A DNA stretch of 64,000 nucleotides from Larix kaempferi (GCA_027924585.1 BSBM01000643.1:19827001-19891000), one strand, 5' to 3'; shown: positions 10,472 to 21,684, counted from the stretch's first letter. Notes: generated by a model not told the origin, from the sequence alone. Numbers and translations: made by a program.

Positions 10472-11576
10472 TCATGCTTCTGGTTGAGCGGCATCGTCGT
10501 CTATGATGATAGGAGAGTCACTGGAGGTATCGGGGGTGATTGAGGATTGGGTCTTCCTTGCGTCCAAGTTCTCTGCCATGATAACCATTTTCCTTGCCAT
10601 GAGCTTGTTCAACCTTTGATGGTCGTCAACCCATTCCTACTTCTCCTTCAAATCCATCGTGACAGGACCTTCCTCACTTAGTAGCTTGCGGGTAAGTGTT
10701 TTGAGAACCCAATGGAGGGCTATCGATCGTTCATAGATCACCACATGTTGTTTGATGCCCCCTGGATTTTGGATCCAGTCCTCCAGTGGGTTAGCTGGGG
10801 CTTTGTGACTCACAACCTGAGTGTTATTGACCATAATCCAATTGGCCTCTGCATCAGTTGTAGTGTGCTCATCTTCCCTTGTAGTGGAATGCAGAGACAA
10901 AGGCTGAGAGATGAATTCAATGTTGATTATGTGGGCAAGCCAGGTTAAATTGCCATTGAGAATGGTTCCTTCATGATGGAGGTTTTCTAGAATTGTTCCA
11001 AGACTGATTTGGGTAGCTTTCCCTTTTTGATGGTCGACAAGATTGGTATGAGGGTGATTTTCCCATTCTAGAAGTGAATAGGGTGCGCTCAAAGAGCGCC
11101 TGCCTTGCCTTGGGTTCCCATAGGGATAACCCCTCACTACTTTGCAAATGCCTCATGCCCTTGAATTTCTGCCATATTTCGTCCTCCTTGTTGTCTATTC
11201 AGTTACGCAGGTCCAACAAAAGGAGGGTCCTATGGGTGTTTGCAACTTCCGCTACTTTTAACTGGTTCATCGTCATAGGATGTTGCTTTGGTCCTTCAAG
11301 TTGACATTTCTTGGGTCTCACCATGCTAACCGTTCGTAATCCAAGGTGATAGAAAGAGGAAGTTCTATTACCTTGGATGATTCCTAGGATTAGAAAGTAG
11401 ATTTGTCTTTCCTTTCCCCACCTGTTATCCACATTGATTGCCATAATTATCCTATAGAAATCTGCCTCCAAATTTCCTGAAGCCATGATTGCAGTGTACC
11501 TCGACCCTGTCCTTTGCTCCCTACGAGATCCTTTACAACATGCCTCCGTAGGGAAATTTAGATTGGGGTTAATCAA
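10472..11576 (-). pseudogene. LINE third ORF downstream of RNase H, unknown
   Basis: Beyond the RNase H the minus strand still looks coding. One open part covers 11199-11576 (125 residues from MASGNLEADFYRIIMAIN). After a break a second covers 10637-11137, and crossing a single TAG near 10637 it runs on to a TGA at 10472-10474, ending with a serine- and aspartate-rich tail (SDSPIIIDDDAAQPEA). I recognise no domain. Known plant L1s usually end with RNase H and a short 3' UTR, so this 1.1-kb ORF is unusual. It may be an ORF3 of this lineage or a captured sequence. The coding character is judged from residue composition only. Confidence 0.5.
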
Positions 11577-12000
11577 CCTGTCCTTTCTGCTCTACATGGG
11601 AATGAGCTGTCATGTGTTGCTTGGTGTTCGTTCCATGCATGCAGAAAACTCGCGGCATAATTTTGAATAATGTCATCAGGATCTGTCTTGGGTCGAGTGG
11701 GATCCATATGTCTACTCATCAGCCTACTTGGGGGACTAAGATAAATTTTGATATCCTCGCTGGCAAGACATTGACATGCCTGTATGAAGGGCTCCCTTTC
11801 TAGTCCAACAACTGAGTCATTGATGGCTCTGTTCCCAAGATTGATCCTTGTGATGGAATTTCTCGAACTAGGTTTGCCAACGATCTGAAATCTTCCTCCA
11901 AGTGCCAGTTCATGCTGATATGTTTGATTGGTGAACCATTCTAAATTCTACTTATGTTGTTTATGAGAATTAGCGAGTCTCCTTCCACCTTTATTTGTCT

Positions 12001-12336
12001 CTAACCCTGAGCTTTGGCTATTTTTAGTTCATTTATCAGAGCATACAGTTCAACTGCATTGTTGCTATTTATTTCTATGTAACCAACATAAACTCTTAAG
12101 ATAGAGCCTGTGCTGTCTCTCAAGACTCCACCATAATTGGCTTGAACCGAATTGCCCTTGGACAAATTGTCGAAGTTGAGCTTGATAAAATTTATTGGGG
12201 GAGGGCTCCAGTTGGTGGGGCTAGATATTTTGGGTTTGGATTCGGTAGGTGGGGTTGCCGTAAATTTGATGTTTAGATCCCAAGCCTTGTGAATGTTGGC
12301 TTCCCTATTATTGAATTGCTTGTCGTGGTCTACCAT
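12001..12336 (-). pseudogene. LINE RNase H domain
   Basis: The minus strand encodes the plant L1 RNase H fold: WSPPPINFIKLNFD (first catalytic Asp), then YGGVLRDSTGSIL, then NAVELYALINELKIA (catalytic Glu in the AEL-like block). This domain removes RNA from the RNA-DNA hybrid during reverse transcription. Here the GAS motif after the first Asp reads NLS, and a stop follows at about 12003, earlier than in full-length domains. Confidence 0.88.
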
Positions 12337-12339
12337 GGT

Positions 12340-13600
12340 TGGAGCCGAATAGTTTCTTGCATATTAGCTTTGATTCCCCCCCAAACCATTTCTAGTGCGC
12401 TGGTTTGGTCTTTGAAGACCTGTCGGTTCCTTTCTTTCCAGACTTCCCATAAGAGAAAGGTCGGGAACATATGCCATATTCTATTGATTAGGGGACTAAC
12501 AAAGGGTTGACGCTTCCAGTTGACTATAGTGTTGTTGAAACTAGCCCCGTCTCTTTTCGTGATTCGAAAGAGGGCCGCCCCTTTGTCCCAAAACTCTGTG
12601 ACAAAGGCATATGCATTGAAAAGATGTTCCTTGTCTTCCCCTGCTTGTCTGCAGAGATGATAGTAAGTTGGGCCTGCAAAACCTCATTTTTCCAAATTAT
12701 CCCAAGTGAGTGTTTTGTTACTCATTAGAAACCAAAGAAAGGTTTCCACTTTGGGCCAGAGATTTGTGGACCAAATTTGAGTCCAGATGGAGTCTTTCAG
12801 AAGGTCCTTGTGTCCCTCTGCAATGGCATATCCCTCCTTGATGGTGAAGCTTCCTTTTGGAAGGTAACCCCAATGAAGTTTGTCTTTGTCATTCCTTATC
12901 TTTATCCTTTTGTTTTTAAGCTCATTATTGTTGGAGAGAGAGAGATTTGGCAGGGGCGGGAGGGGCCATTGTTCTGAAGGCAGCCATTGCCTCCAATCTT
13001 CATTCTCAATCTCTTTGTCCCATAAGTGACATACATTGTAGAAGTTCAGTCTTTTTCAGTGCCTTTTGATAGTTTGGATCTGGATGGAAATGATGAAACT
13101 TCTCTATCTGTTGCCACGAATCTTCCTAGAAGAGAGCTGTGGATCCATTCCTTATTTCCCAGAAGCCATGATCCTGAATCAACCAACGATCCGTTCACAC
13201 TAGATTCCAGATGATGGACCCTTGAACCTGATCATTAAAGCGGATGAGATTTACGGTTGGTCCCAATTTGGAGAGTATTTAGCTTGCCAAAGGATCCCCC
13301 AAGGTTCTTGATTATGAGAGATCCAATTCCACCAAAGCTTGGATCCCATTACTTTGTTAACAAATTCCGGGTCTCGAAGACTAAGACCTCCCTTCAGTTT
13401 GGGGTTGCAAACCTCTTCCCAATTGACCAAGGCCCATTTCTTTTTGTTGTTAGTGCTGCCCCAAAGAAAATTTATTTGAATATTCCTTATTTTTTCTAGG
13501 ATGATCTTGGAGATGCCAGTACCGAAAATAGGTAAAGGGGCATAGCTTGGAGGACATATTTACTATATAGTGAGTCTACCAACGAGATTGAGAGAGAGAA
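12340..13600 (-). pseudogene. LINE ORF2 C-terminal region including zf-RVT
   Basis: No long frame is open, but translation with frame changes gives typical plant LINE text between RT and RNase H: a KKWALVNWEEVCNPKLKGGL segment (around 13390-13470), GLRDPEFVNKVMGSKLWW-like sequence (around 13330-13400), and the zinc-binding (zf-RVT) stretch with tryptophan-rich text at 12400-12800. Many stops are present between 12500 and 13250. Confidence 0.75.
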
Positions 13601-13604
13601 AAGA

Positions 13605-14598
13605 CTAGCAAGAGAGATGACAATTGAGAAGGGCCATATGATCTTCCTGGTTAGCTTGCCGAAGAGGTTTGTCAAGGAGAGGGGCTCCTAGGTACTTCGA
13701 GGGTAGAGAGCATCTAGAGAACCCAAGGAGTTGAGTGATACGCCTATGGACCAGAAGGGAGGTATTAGAGAAGAAGAGCTGAGACTTTTCTTGGTCGATG
13801 CTAGCTCCGAAAGCTTCTTTGAAATGATATAGGATGATTTTGAAGATACTAGCTTCTTTATAAGAGGGATATCCCATGAGGAGCTATTGGTGAGAATAGG
13901 TGGGGGTGTTCCTATGGAGATTGGGACCTTTGAGGTGGTGGGCTATGAGCTCTGCTTGAATGGTCCTTCCTAAGCCTTCTGCCATAAGAATAAAAATAAA
14001 ATGCGAGAGCGGGTCCCCTTTCCTAATACCTTTGGAGGGGGTGAAGGGAGTAGCAGGGGAGCTATGAACCAAGATAAAGAAGAAGGATGAAGAGATAATA
14101 GTGAGAATCCAGTCAATCCAGATTTGACTAAACCCAAAGGCTTGCAGAATTTTGGCTATATAATTCCAATTGAGTTTGTCGAACGCTTTGGACATGTCCA
14201 GTTTGATAAACATCCCAGGATTTTTGGTAATTTTGAGAGTGGATGACCTTATGGGCAAGGATAATACCATCCAAAATCTATCTCCTCTTTACATAACAAG
14301 ATTGTTCCAGAGAGATCAGAATAGGGAGAATAGGTTTAATATGATTGGCTATGACTTTGGTAATGATTTTGTAAATGACATTATATAGGGAAATGGATTT
14401 GAATTTATCTGAGGAAGAAGGATTGCTTCCTTTGGGAATAAGGGTAAGGATGATGACATTGAAGGCTAAGATAATTCCTATGGTTTGACGGGAGTTTTCC
14501 ATAATTGCCCATACTTCCTCTTTGATGATGTCCCAACATGCATGAAATTTTTTTGTTGTAAATCCATCCAGTCCTGGGGATTTGCCAACTTGCATCAA
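13605..14598 (-). pseudogene. LINE reverse transcriptase with deleted catalytic box
   Basis: RT blocks are seen in order on the minus strand: KSPGLDGF (near 14580), LIPKGSNPSSSDKFKSIS (near 14430), FIKLDMSKAFDKLNW with the first catalytic Asp (near 14190), GIRKGDPLSHFIFILMAEGL (near 13990). The next block should be an FADD-type motif with the two catalytic aspartates. The sequence instead runs SHQ, stop, LLMGYPS at about 13875-13890, so roughly a dozen bases including the Asp pair have been lost. The thumb (IDQEKSQLFFSNT, KYLGAPLL) follows. A frame break also lies at 14270-14278. Confidence 0.9.
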
Positions 14599-14599
14599 T

Positions 14600-15577
14600 T
14601 TTTTTAGCTATCTTAACTTCTTCCATGGTGATGGGTCTCATCAATCTGGCATTTTGCTCCTCCGTGATGAGAGAAGGGATGTTTTGAACTATGCTATTGA
14701 TTACTTTTGAGCAACCCCCTTGTGGTTCAGTAAGGGGATTTTTGAAGGAGTTCAACTCTGTGGACATCTCCTCATGTTGGTGCAGATCTCTACCTTGACC
14801 ATCTTTGAGAGTCACAATTTTATTATGTTGTCGATGTTGAATCATCCAGTTATGGAAGAATTTGGTGTTTCTCCCCCCCTCCTTCAGCCATTGAACTTGA
14901 AACTTTTGGCACCATAGGATTTCCTCTTGTTTGAGCCTTTCTTCTAATTGATTGTTGCGAAGTACTTCTTGTTGGTAATTGACCTCTAAGCTACTTGAGA
15001 TTATTATCTCCCGTTGAAGGGCTACCATATGATCTTCAATTCTTTTCTTGTCCTCGAAGATATTGCCAAAAGTTGTTTTGTTCCATATTTTTAGCTTTTG
15101 CTTCAGGTTTTTTAGCTTATGTTGGAACCTGTACATGAGGGAGCCTGAAGTGACCTCTGCTTCCCACCACCATTTTTTTATATTGGTTTTGAAGTTTGGG
15201 TGAGTGAGCCAGAATTTTTCAAAATGAAAGGGTTTGTTCTGACTTGGCCCCCTTGTGTCCATTGGAGGCATATTGGCTAGTGATCTGACCCGTTGGCTGT
15301 GAGAATTGTGGTAGACCATTCTTCCTCTCTGGTGTAGAGATTTTTAGAGATTGGGAAAAGATCCAATCTAGAGGCTATTTGATGTTGTCTAACTCTTTTA
15401 TTGTTCCAAGTGAAGGTGCCATTGGTTGTTTCCAAGTCGATCAAATGATTGCTTGGCAATGAACTGTTTAAAAGTTGGTCCATCTCTGTCTAGATGTCTG
15501 ATTCCTCCCTTCTTTTCAAGAAAGTTTGTGGGCCATGTTGAAATCTCCCCCAAGATCCAATGCTCATTTTTATGGAG
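14600..15577 (-). pseudogene. LINE ORF2: endonuclease C-terminus and linker to RT
   Basis: Running toward lower coordinates, the minus strand shows the second half of the APE-type endonuclease (ENEHWILG-like, EKKGGIRHLDRDGPTFKQFI, then LETTNGTFTWNNKR at 15277-15483). The linker follows (FHFEKFWLTHPNF, WNKTTFGNIF, LKEGGRNTKFFHNW, RPITMEEVK). The endonuclease nicks the target so the RNA can be copied there. Frame changes occur at about 15480, 15320 and 14600. Confidence 0.86.
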
Positions 15578-15925
15578 ATCATTGCACCGAGACTCGGTGT
15601 TCTACAACCCAGTATGGGGGAGATGTTGTAACATTTGTTCCTAACAAAATAATTAAAAAAATTCATGTCGGCTCATAAAATAAAAAATTATGGAAAGTAT
15701 TTAAAAAAATCCCTGTTGGCTCATAAAATAAAATATTATGAAAAGTAATTAAAAAATCGATGTTCGTTTATAAAATAAAAACTTAAAACTTAAACCCGGA
15801 TCTATCAATATCAATCTAGAGAGATCAAATTTCTTGAGTTTAAATTTTAAAAAAGAAATACACCTTAAGAAATTGGATCCCTCTCGGTGCTTGATAGATA
15901 TGGGTTTAAGATGGATCTATGCTGG
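15578..15925. mobile_element. 348-bp foldback-like insertion in the LINE endonuclease
   Basis: The insertion is bounded by a 5-bp direct repeat TGGAG (15573-15577 and 15926-15930), and LINE endonuclease coding resumes on both sides. One end has the near-palindrome CACCGAGACTCGGTG (15585-15599). The middle is very AT-rich with three copies of a ~60-bp unit containing GGCTCATAAAATAAAA. The other end (15885-15925) matches, in both orientations, sequence at 548-651. There is no coding capacity. The class is unknown: perhaps a small foldback element, or a short LTR-derived element with altered ends. Confidence 0.7.
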
Positions 15926-16308
15926 TGGAGCCATTGAAGGTGGTTGAGAAGATGGAGATTTTGTTCAGTAATTTGAGGGCCATAAATGTCGGTGACAAAA
16001 CCTTTCTTATCAGTTTCTATTAAATGAAAATTAGCAGAGATGGTTCTAAAAGTGGCTATAAAGTTATCCATCACAAATTATTGGGGATTCCATAGGAGTG
16101 CTAGGCCACCTAAGCCCCCCCTAGCATCCACTACAGTGCCTTTTGCATTTTTCCAAATTCTTTTGGCTAATCTGTCTAGAGTTAGAGCCGATCACTTAGT
16201 TTCCTCCAACAAGAGTATAGTAGGCTTATCCATAATGATTTTGTTTTTAAGAAGTTGCTGCTTTGAGGGGCTATTTAGCCCTCTGATGTTCTAGGACACT
16301 ATCTTCAT
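15926..16308 (-). pseudogene. LINE ORF2 start: endonuclease N-terminus
   Basis: The minus-strand ATG at 16306-16308 begins MKIVS, then a stop in place of the usual Trp, then NIRGLNSPSKQQLLKNKI. This is the first block of AP-endonuclease-like LINE ORF2. A KPTILLLEETK block holds the catalytic Glu, followed by GGLGGLALLWNP. The protein breaks at 15925 where the 348-bp insert begins. ORF2 starts only about 30 bp after ORF1 ends at 16338. Confidence 0.87.
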
Positions 16309-16337
16309 TTAGAGTGAGGGGGGAGTGTGGAGAAAAA

Positions 16338-17682
16338 TTATGTTAGATGGTTGTATTGTCCCAAGTTGAGCATCAGGTTGCCTACCTCATCCAACCTTTG
16401 ACGATTGGTTCTACGCCCTTTTTTCTTATCCTCCTGGTGTTTCCTCTTAAGATCCTTTTTATTGCTAGCCTTGAATCCTCGTCCTGATTCCTCAACCGGG
16501 GTATTGATATTTTTGTTTGGTATTAACCTTGCTTTTATAATTGCATGTTTGAAGAGTTCCAGTTGGGGCTTTGATATGGGGATTTTTTGCTTGCAGGTTT
16601 CTTCGATTTCTTGAAGATCAAGGTCCCCTAGCTCAATGTCATCCATGTCTTCACGATGATCTTGCATCTCTGAATACGAGATTTCCTTTCCGTTGTTGCT
16701 GGTCATGTGTTTTTGAGGGGTTTCTTGCTCTGCAGTTTTGGAGGCTTCACCTTCCACTGGAAGATTGGATAGATAGTCAAATTGGTTGGAAGTGGGGACA
16801 ACTGTCGAGGAGGGGGGGAGGTTTTTTGTTGTTCCTTCTTCGATTGGTTACTTTGAGAAAACCATCTCGATCTTTGTCTTTTGAGGGATCCGGTTGCTGA
16901 GCAAGTTTATTTAGAGGGAAGTCTCTAAAGAGGTGACCATGTTCGTGGCATTTCCTGCATCGGAAGGAGATGTGCTCACAATCTAGGGTTTGGATCCACT
17001 CAGTGTCCCTATCATCTAGGCATATAGATTTTGGGAGGGGTTGGGATATGTTCATGTAAAAACAGATTCTGGAAAAGGAAATGTAACGTCCCTGCTAGGT
17101 AGCTTTGGAGATCTTGACATAGTGCCCCAGGGTATTGCCTATTACTTCCAGGGTTTCCAGGTCCCAATACTCATGTGGGAGGGAGTATAGTCTTATCCAA
17201 ACTGAGGCTTCTTTAAAATATTCTTTGTATGGATTGAATTTTTCTTTCTAGGGTCTCTTGTAGAGGCCGGTCGCATTGAAGAAGTATGGACCTCCTTCAA
17301 AGGTGGCGGTGTAGTCGTTAGGAGGATTGAAGATTACTTTCAAGAAACCCTTTGATCCTAATTTTAGGTCATTATGAACTTTGGGGTTCCATTTATGTTT
17401 GATCCAACCTATAAAATATTTTTTTGATGGCCATAAACCCATAAAATTACATATGATCACGTGATCATGCATGTATTGAATACTTTCAGAGACATAGGAA
17501 GATGTGATCTCATACCTTAGTACCGTAGCTGATTTTGGAATACACGTGACCGTGCCTTGTTGTTCCTGGACCTTATTGGATCTAGTTGTCTTTGGATTAG
17601 TGGGAGAATTTATGTTCTCGTTATTCTCATTCACTGCAAACCCTGATGGGCCCTCTTTCATGTCAGGGTTGCATGTGGTGTT
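16338..17682 (-). pseudogene. LINE ORF1 (DUF4283-like domain and CCHC knuckle)
   Basis: ORF1 proteins bind the element RNA. At 17248-17680 the minus strand shows HDHVIICNFMGLWPSKKYFIGWIK, LGSKGFLKVIFN and FEGGPYFFNATGLY, the pattern of the plant LINE DUF4283 domain. At 16777-17055 a knuckle reads CRKCHEHGHLFRDF, with the last cysteine replaced by Phe. The basic and acidic C-terminal tail is at 16338-16757. Frame breaks fall near 17247 and 16770. The N-terminal end continues on the other side of the Copia insertion at 21395. Confidence 0.87.
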
Positions 17683-18668
17683 TGAATATTTTTGATAAAA
17701 ATCACAAAACTTTCTTATTGGATTTTTATCAAACACTTTGACCGTAACTCTGATTTATGACTTTTTTGAACTATGAATTCATAAAATGAAATTTATGATA
17801 GTTTAAGCATAAATATCATACAACCAAACTCTTGAACTGAAGATGAAAGCAACACATAAATTTAGGGCCAAGCCCAGGGAAAAACCTCACAAGAGGAAAA
17901 CCCAGAGAAATGTCTTTTATTAATGAGAGCAAAATCTAGAATTTCTATCAACTCAAAAGTTCATCTTCCTTCAACAAGAAAAATCACAAATGAAATAAAA
18001 CCAAACTTATCTCAGCAAGATCCCAGACTGTTGTACTGATAGGTACAGACTGTCTCGGTATCTGTGCCAGTAGTTGACTATATGAACTTCTAACTGTTGT
18101 ATGGATAGGTACAGACCGCCTCGAAAATTGTGCAAGTTGCCTAAAAAATTGTGCAAGTAGAAAAAGTATAGAATGCCTTGAAAACTGTGTCAGCAGAGGT
18201 CTATACAAACTGTACAATAACAACACCTCGATTTCTGTGCCAGCAATGTCTTGTACAGACTGTTCAGAATCTGTCTTGGAAAATGTGCAAATGTTTTCTT
18301 GGGAATTGTGCTCTCAGAAATCTGAAATGTCTCCTTTCTCTTTCTCTCACTTCTCTCTTGATCTCTCACTATGTGTTTTGGCTCTCTTCCCAAGGTGCAT
18401 TATATAGATGACTTTATCCTCCCTAAACCCTAATTAACTCAAACTAACTTTTGAATGGCCAAGATCACTTTTGATCTAAGGGTTTACATTAGATGTCCTT
18501 TTTAATCATTTAATGCACAAATACATTTAATAAAGTCATTTCACTTTTAAAACATAAAGTCACTTTTTATATTTCAAAAGTACATTTCCTAGGAAAGACA
18601 ACTTATGTCCCCACCATGATAAACACAAAACACATGGAAAGGGACGTTTCTCATTAAAATTTTCAACA
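17683..18668 (-). repeat. 3' LTR of gag-protease Copia
   Basis: 986-bp LTR from TGAATATTTTTGAT to TTTTCAACA, paired with 20400-21394. The minus-strand TATA-like TATATAAT is at 18399-18406. A CTGTNCGGA/TGTGCCAGCA-type short motif recurs several times inside both LTRs. Confidence 0.94.
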
Positions 18669-18718
18669 CTCACTCTTAATGATGGAGGTCCCAACACAAT
18701 CACCTTGACCATTGTCAA

Positions 18719-19108
18719 GAGCTTCTACTAAATCTGGAAGCTGATGTCGGAACATAACTAGATCCTGCTCATCTTCTCTGTGCTGGTTGAATCTTCCACC
18801 AGTGCAACTCTCCTCATTTGATGGTACCATCTGTGCATATGCTTCATTTTTTATACTCTGATTCGGATAGCCATCCACCAGAACTTGGAAGCATTACCTC
18901 TCCATGTAGACAGGAGCTTCTACTAAATCTGGAAGCTGATGTCGGAACATAACTAGATCCTGCTCATCTTATCTGTGTTGGTTGAGTCTTCCACCAGTGC
19001 AACTCTCCTCATTTGAAGGTACCATCTGTGCATCTGCTTCATTTTTCATACTCTGATTCGGATAGCCATCCACCAGAACTTGGAATCATTACCTCTCCAT
19101 ACAGAAAG
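18719..19108 (-). repeat. Tandem duplication of 195 bp
   Basis: 18719-18913 and 18914-19108 are near-identical direct copies, starting GAGCTTCTACTAAATCTGGA. They lie between the protease ORF and the 3' LTR, next to where integrase and RT are missing, so the duplication may be tied to the deletion that removed pol. Confidence 0.88.
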
Positions 19109-20303
19109 TAAAGTTTATCTCTTCTATTCCCAAGCAAAATAGTATCATCTGAGTTTTCAGTTCGGTAGAGAAACACATTTCCTCTTTTAATGAAAAATCC
19201 ATACCCATCATCGTCTAACGATGATATAGAAATTATGTTGACTTTCGTACCTGGGACAAACAATACTCCATCTACTTCAAGAACTTCTCCAAACCTTAGT
19301 TGGAATTTCACAGTTCCAACTCCTTTGATTTTTGCCTGAGTACTTCCAATACCTATTCCAACAAAACGTCCTCTGGCTATTTCTTCTATTTTCTGAAAAC
19401 TTCCATATTTCCCCGTAATATGGCTTGTTGATCCACTATCAACTACCCACATGTCATGTAAATATATAGTGCTCCCTACACTAGTTTGAACTGAAACTAA
19501 AGAGAATTCTTGTTCAAATTGGGCAGCAAAATCTCCCATTTCTGCTAATGGTGCTCCCTCTTTTTCTTCATTCCCTTTTCTTTTTGGACACTGACTAGCA
19601 TAATGACTATTTTTATTGCAACTAAAATAACGTACGTTACTGAAGTCTTTTTCTTTCTTCTTCCATTTTCCCTTACCTTTAGTTGCAAGAGCAACATTGT
19701 CTTCACTATTTTGAGCGCCATTCTGGAATGTCCTCTCCCGAGACTCTTCTTGAACAAAGTCATCCCATAACCTTGTCCAATCTGGAAGCTTTGCTCTGGA
19801 AACTACTCCTCGCACAAAAGTGTGCCAATTTGTAGTGAAGCCATTAAGAGCATACCTCACTAGCTCTTCATCATCTACTTTCTCACCTGCAGCATCCGGT
19901 TCATCTCTAACTTGGGTAATCTTCGTGATATAAGCATATACAGTATCTGTATCTGTAATCTTGGTGTTCCTCAGTTTTTCTCTGAGAACCATCTTCCTGT
20001 TATGGTTCTTAATTTGATATAAGGTACCTAAAGAAATACACATTTCAAATGCATATTTCTTACCTGTAACATGAGCTATCACATGATCCTTGATAGAGTC
20101 CAAAAATATCCTCCGAGCTTTAATTCCTTCTTATCAAAGTCATCTTTCTGTGTGGAATCTATAGGAATTGTTATTGCAGCAGAAACTCCAACAATATCCC
20201 ACAATCCTTGCTCTTTGAACAATACCGTGATACGCTCCTTCCATGGAATGAAGTTTTTGGATCCATCTAGCCTATCCTCATACCTTACTCTTGCTGAGGC
20301 CAT
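19039..20303 (-). pseudogene. Copia gag-protease
   Basis: Gag starts at ATG 20301-20303 (MASARVRYEDRLDG, then NFIPWKERI). A one-base frameshift near 20120-20130 moves the rest into the frame of the long ORF 19039-20103. That ORF holds the remaining gag (LNGFTTNWHTFV), a knuckle reading YFSCNKNSHYASQC with the first Cys changed to Tyr and the Gly lost, and a Copia aspartic protease with VVDSGSTSHITG as the active site. Protease cuts the polyprotein during particle maturation. The last 20-odd residues run into the duplicated 195-bp unit. There is no integrase. Confidence 0.9.
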
Positions 20304-20387
20304 GATGAACTGATAATATTTAAGTGAATCTAACTTGTATTTCCCACCTGTCTTTTTCAAGATATCACCAATTTCTTCAACAACCAA

Positions 20388-20399
20388 GCTTTGATACCA
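20388..20399 (-). other. Primer binding site of gag-protease Copia
   Basis: The minus strand reads TGGTATCAAAGC directly inside the 5' LTR, matching the plant tRNA-iMet primer site with one change. Confidence 0.9.
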
Positions 20400-21394
20400 T
20401 GAAGATTTTTGATAAAAATCACAAAACTTTCTTTTTGGACTTTTATCAAACACTTTGACTGTAACTCTAATTTATGACTTTTATGAACTATGAATTCATA
20501 AAATGACATTTCTGATAGTTTAAGCATAAATATCATACAGCCAAACTCTTGAACTGAAGATGAAAGTAACATAGAAATTTAGGGCCAATCCCAGGGCAAA
20601 ACCTCACAAGAGGAAAACCCAGAGAAATGTCTTTTATTAATGAGAGCAAAATCTGGAATTTCTATCAACTCAGAAATTCATCTTCCTTCAACAAGAAAAT
20701 CACAAATGCAATAAAACCAAACTTATCTCAGCAAGATCCCAGACTATTGTACGGACAAGTACTAACTGTCTCGGTATCTGTGCCAGCAGTTGACTGTACG
20801 GAATTCTGATTGTTGTATGGACAGGTACATACTGCCTCGAAAACTATGCAAGCTTCCTAAAAAAATGTGCTAGCATAAATAGTGTGGACTGCCTCGAAAA
20901 CTGTGCCAACAACGGTCTATACGGACTGTACAATAACAACACCTCGATTTCTGTACCAGCAATGGCCTGTATGGACTGTTCAGAATATTCCTTGGAAACC
21001 GTGCAAATGTTTTCTTGGGAATTGTGCTCTCAGAAATGTTAAATGACTCCTTTCTCTTTCTCTCACTTCTCTCTTGATCTCTCATTGTGTGTTTTGGCTC
21101 TCTTCCCAAGGTGCATTATATAGATGACTTTATCCTCCCTAATCCCTAACTAACTCAAACTAACTTTTGAATGGCCAAGATCACTTTTGATCTAATGGTT
21201 TACATTAAATGCACATTAAATGTCCTTTTTAATCATTTAATGCACAAATACATTTAATAAAGTCATTTCACTTTTAAAACATAAAGTCACTTTTTATATT
21301 TCAAAAGTACATTTCCTAGGAATGACAACTTATGTCCCCACCACGATAAACACAAAAACATGGAAAAGGACATTTCTCATTACAATTTTCAACA
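20400..21394 (-). repeat. 5' LTR of gag-protease Copia
   Basis: 995-bp LTR, TGAAGATTTTTGAT to TTTTCAACA, with a minus-strand TATA-like box at 21115-21122. GTGTT follows. Confidence 0.94.
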
Positions 21395-21668
21395 GTGTTG
21401 ACTGGGACTTCAACGTTGCATATCGTACCAAATTGATGGGGATTTGGAAGCTTCTCCCCCGGCATGGCCATCGAGGAGGTTGTCTGAACTGTCGGCTTGA
21501 ATTGTCCATGATATTTTGGAGATGAACACTACTAGCTCCAAGCCCTAGGTTTGGATCATGTAGAAAGAAAATTTTCAGCGCAGAAATCATATCAAATTCT
21601 TCAGTCCTCGTCTCACTGTAGCAATCAAGATGATTATTAGTGTTAAAAACCAACCTTTTCCTTAATCC
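21395..21668 (-). pseudogene. LINE 5' end: leader and ORF1 N-terminus
   Basis: The sequence resumes the LINE after the Copia insertion. A minus-strand ATG at 21507-21509 opens MDNSSRQFRQPPRWPCRGRS in a frame that runs to the Copia boundary. It is a plausible ORF1 start, placed before the DUF4283-like domain. The upstream frame is open to 21653, so an earlier start is possible. The element's 5' edge is set by the target duplication at 21669-21684. Confidence 0.7.
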
Positions 21669-21684
21669 GATATTTGTTGGCTAC

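Larger units (their letters stand above)
17683..21394 (-). mobile_element. Gag-protease-only Copia element nested in the LINE
   Basis: 3.7-kb minus-strand LTR element. LTRs are 17683-18668 and 20400-21394, with target duplication GTGTT at 17678-17682 and 21395-21399. The minus-strand primer site TGGTATCAAAGC is at 20388-20399, and a purine tract lies at 18669-18688. The 1.7-kb interior holds gag, a knuckle and an aspartic protease but no integrase, RT or RNase H, so it would need enzymes supplied by others. Whether it is a single deleted copy or a propagating short family cannot be told from one copy. Confidence 0.94.
10194..21668 (-). mobile_element. L1-type LINE retrotransposon, decayed, interrupted twice
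   Basis: Minus-strand non-LTR element. Its 3' end is a short A tail (nine T on the plus strand, 10194-10202). A 16-bp target duplication, GATATTTGTTGG[G/C]TAC with one mismatch, flanks it at 10178-10193 and 21669-21684. Coding order on the minus strand is ORF1 (DUF4283-like domain, CCHC knuckle), endonuclease, reverse transcriptase, zf-RVT region, RNase H, and then an extra ORF. Removing the Copia insertion 17683-21394 leaves about 7.8 kb, which includes the 348-bp insert at 15578-15925. ORFs are broken in many places. Confidence 0.93.
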
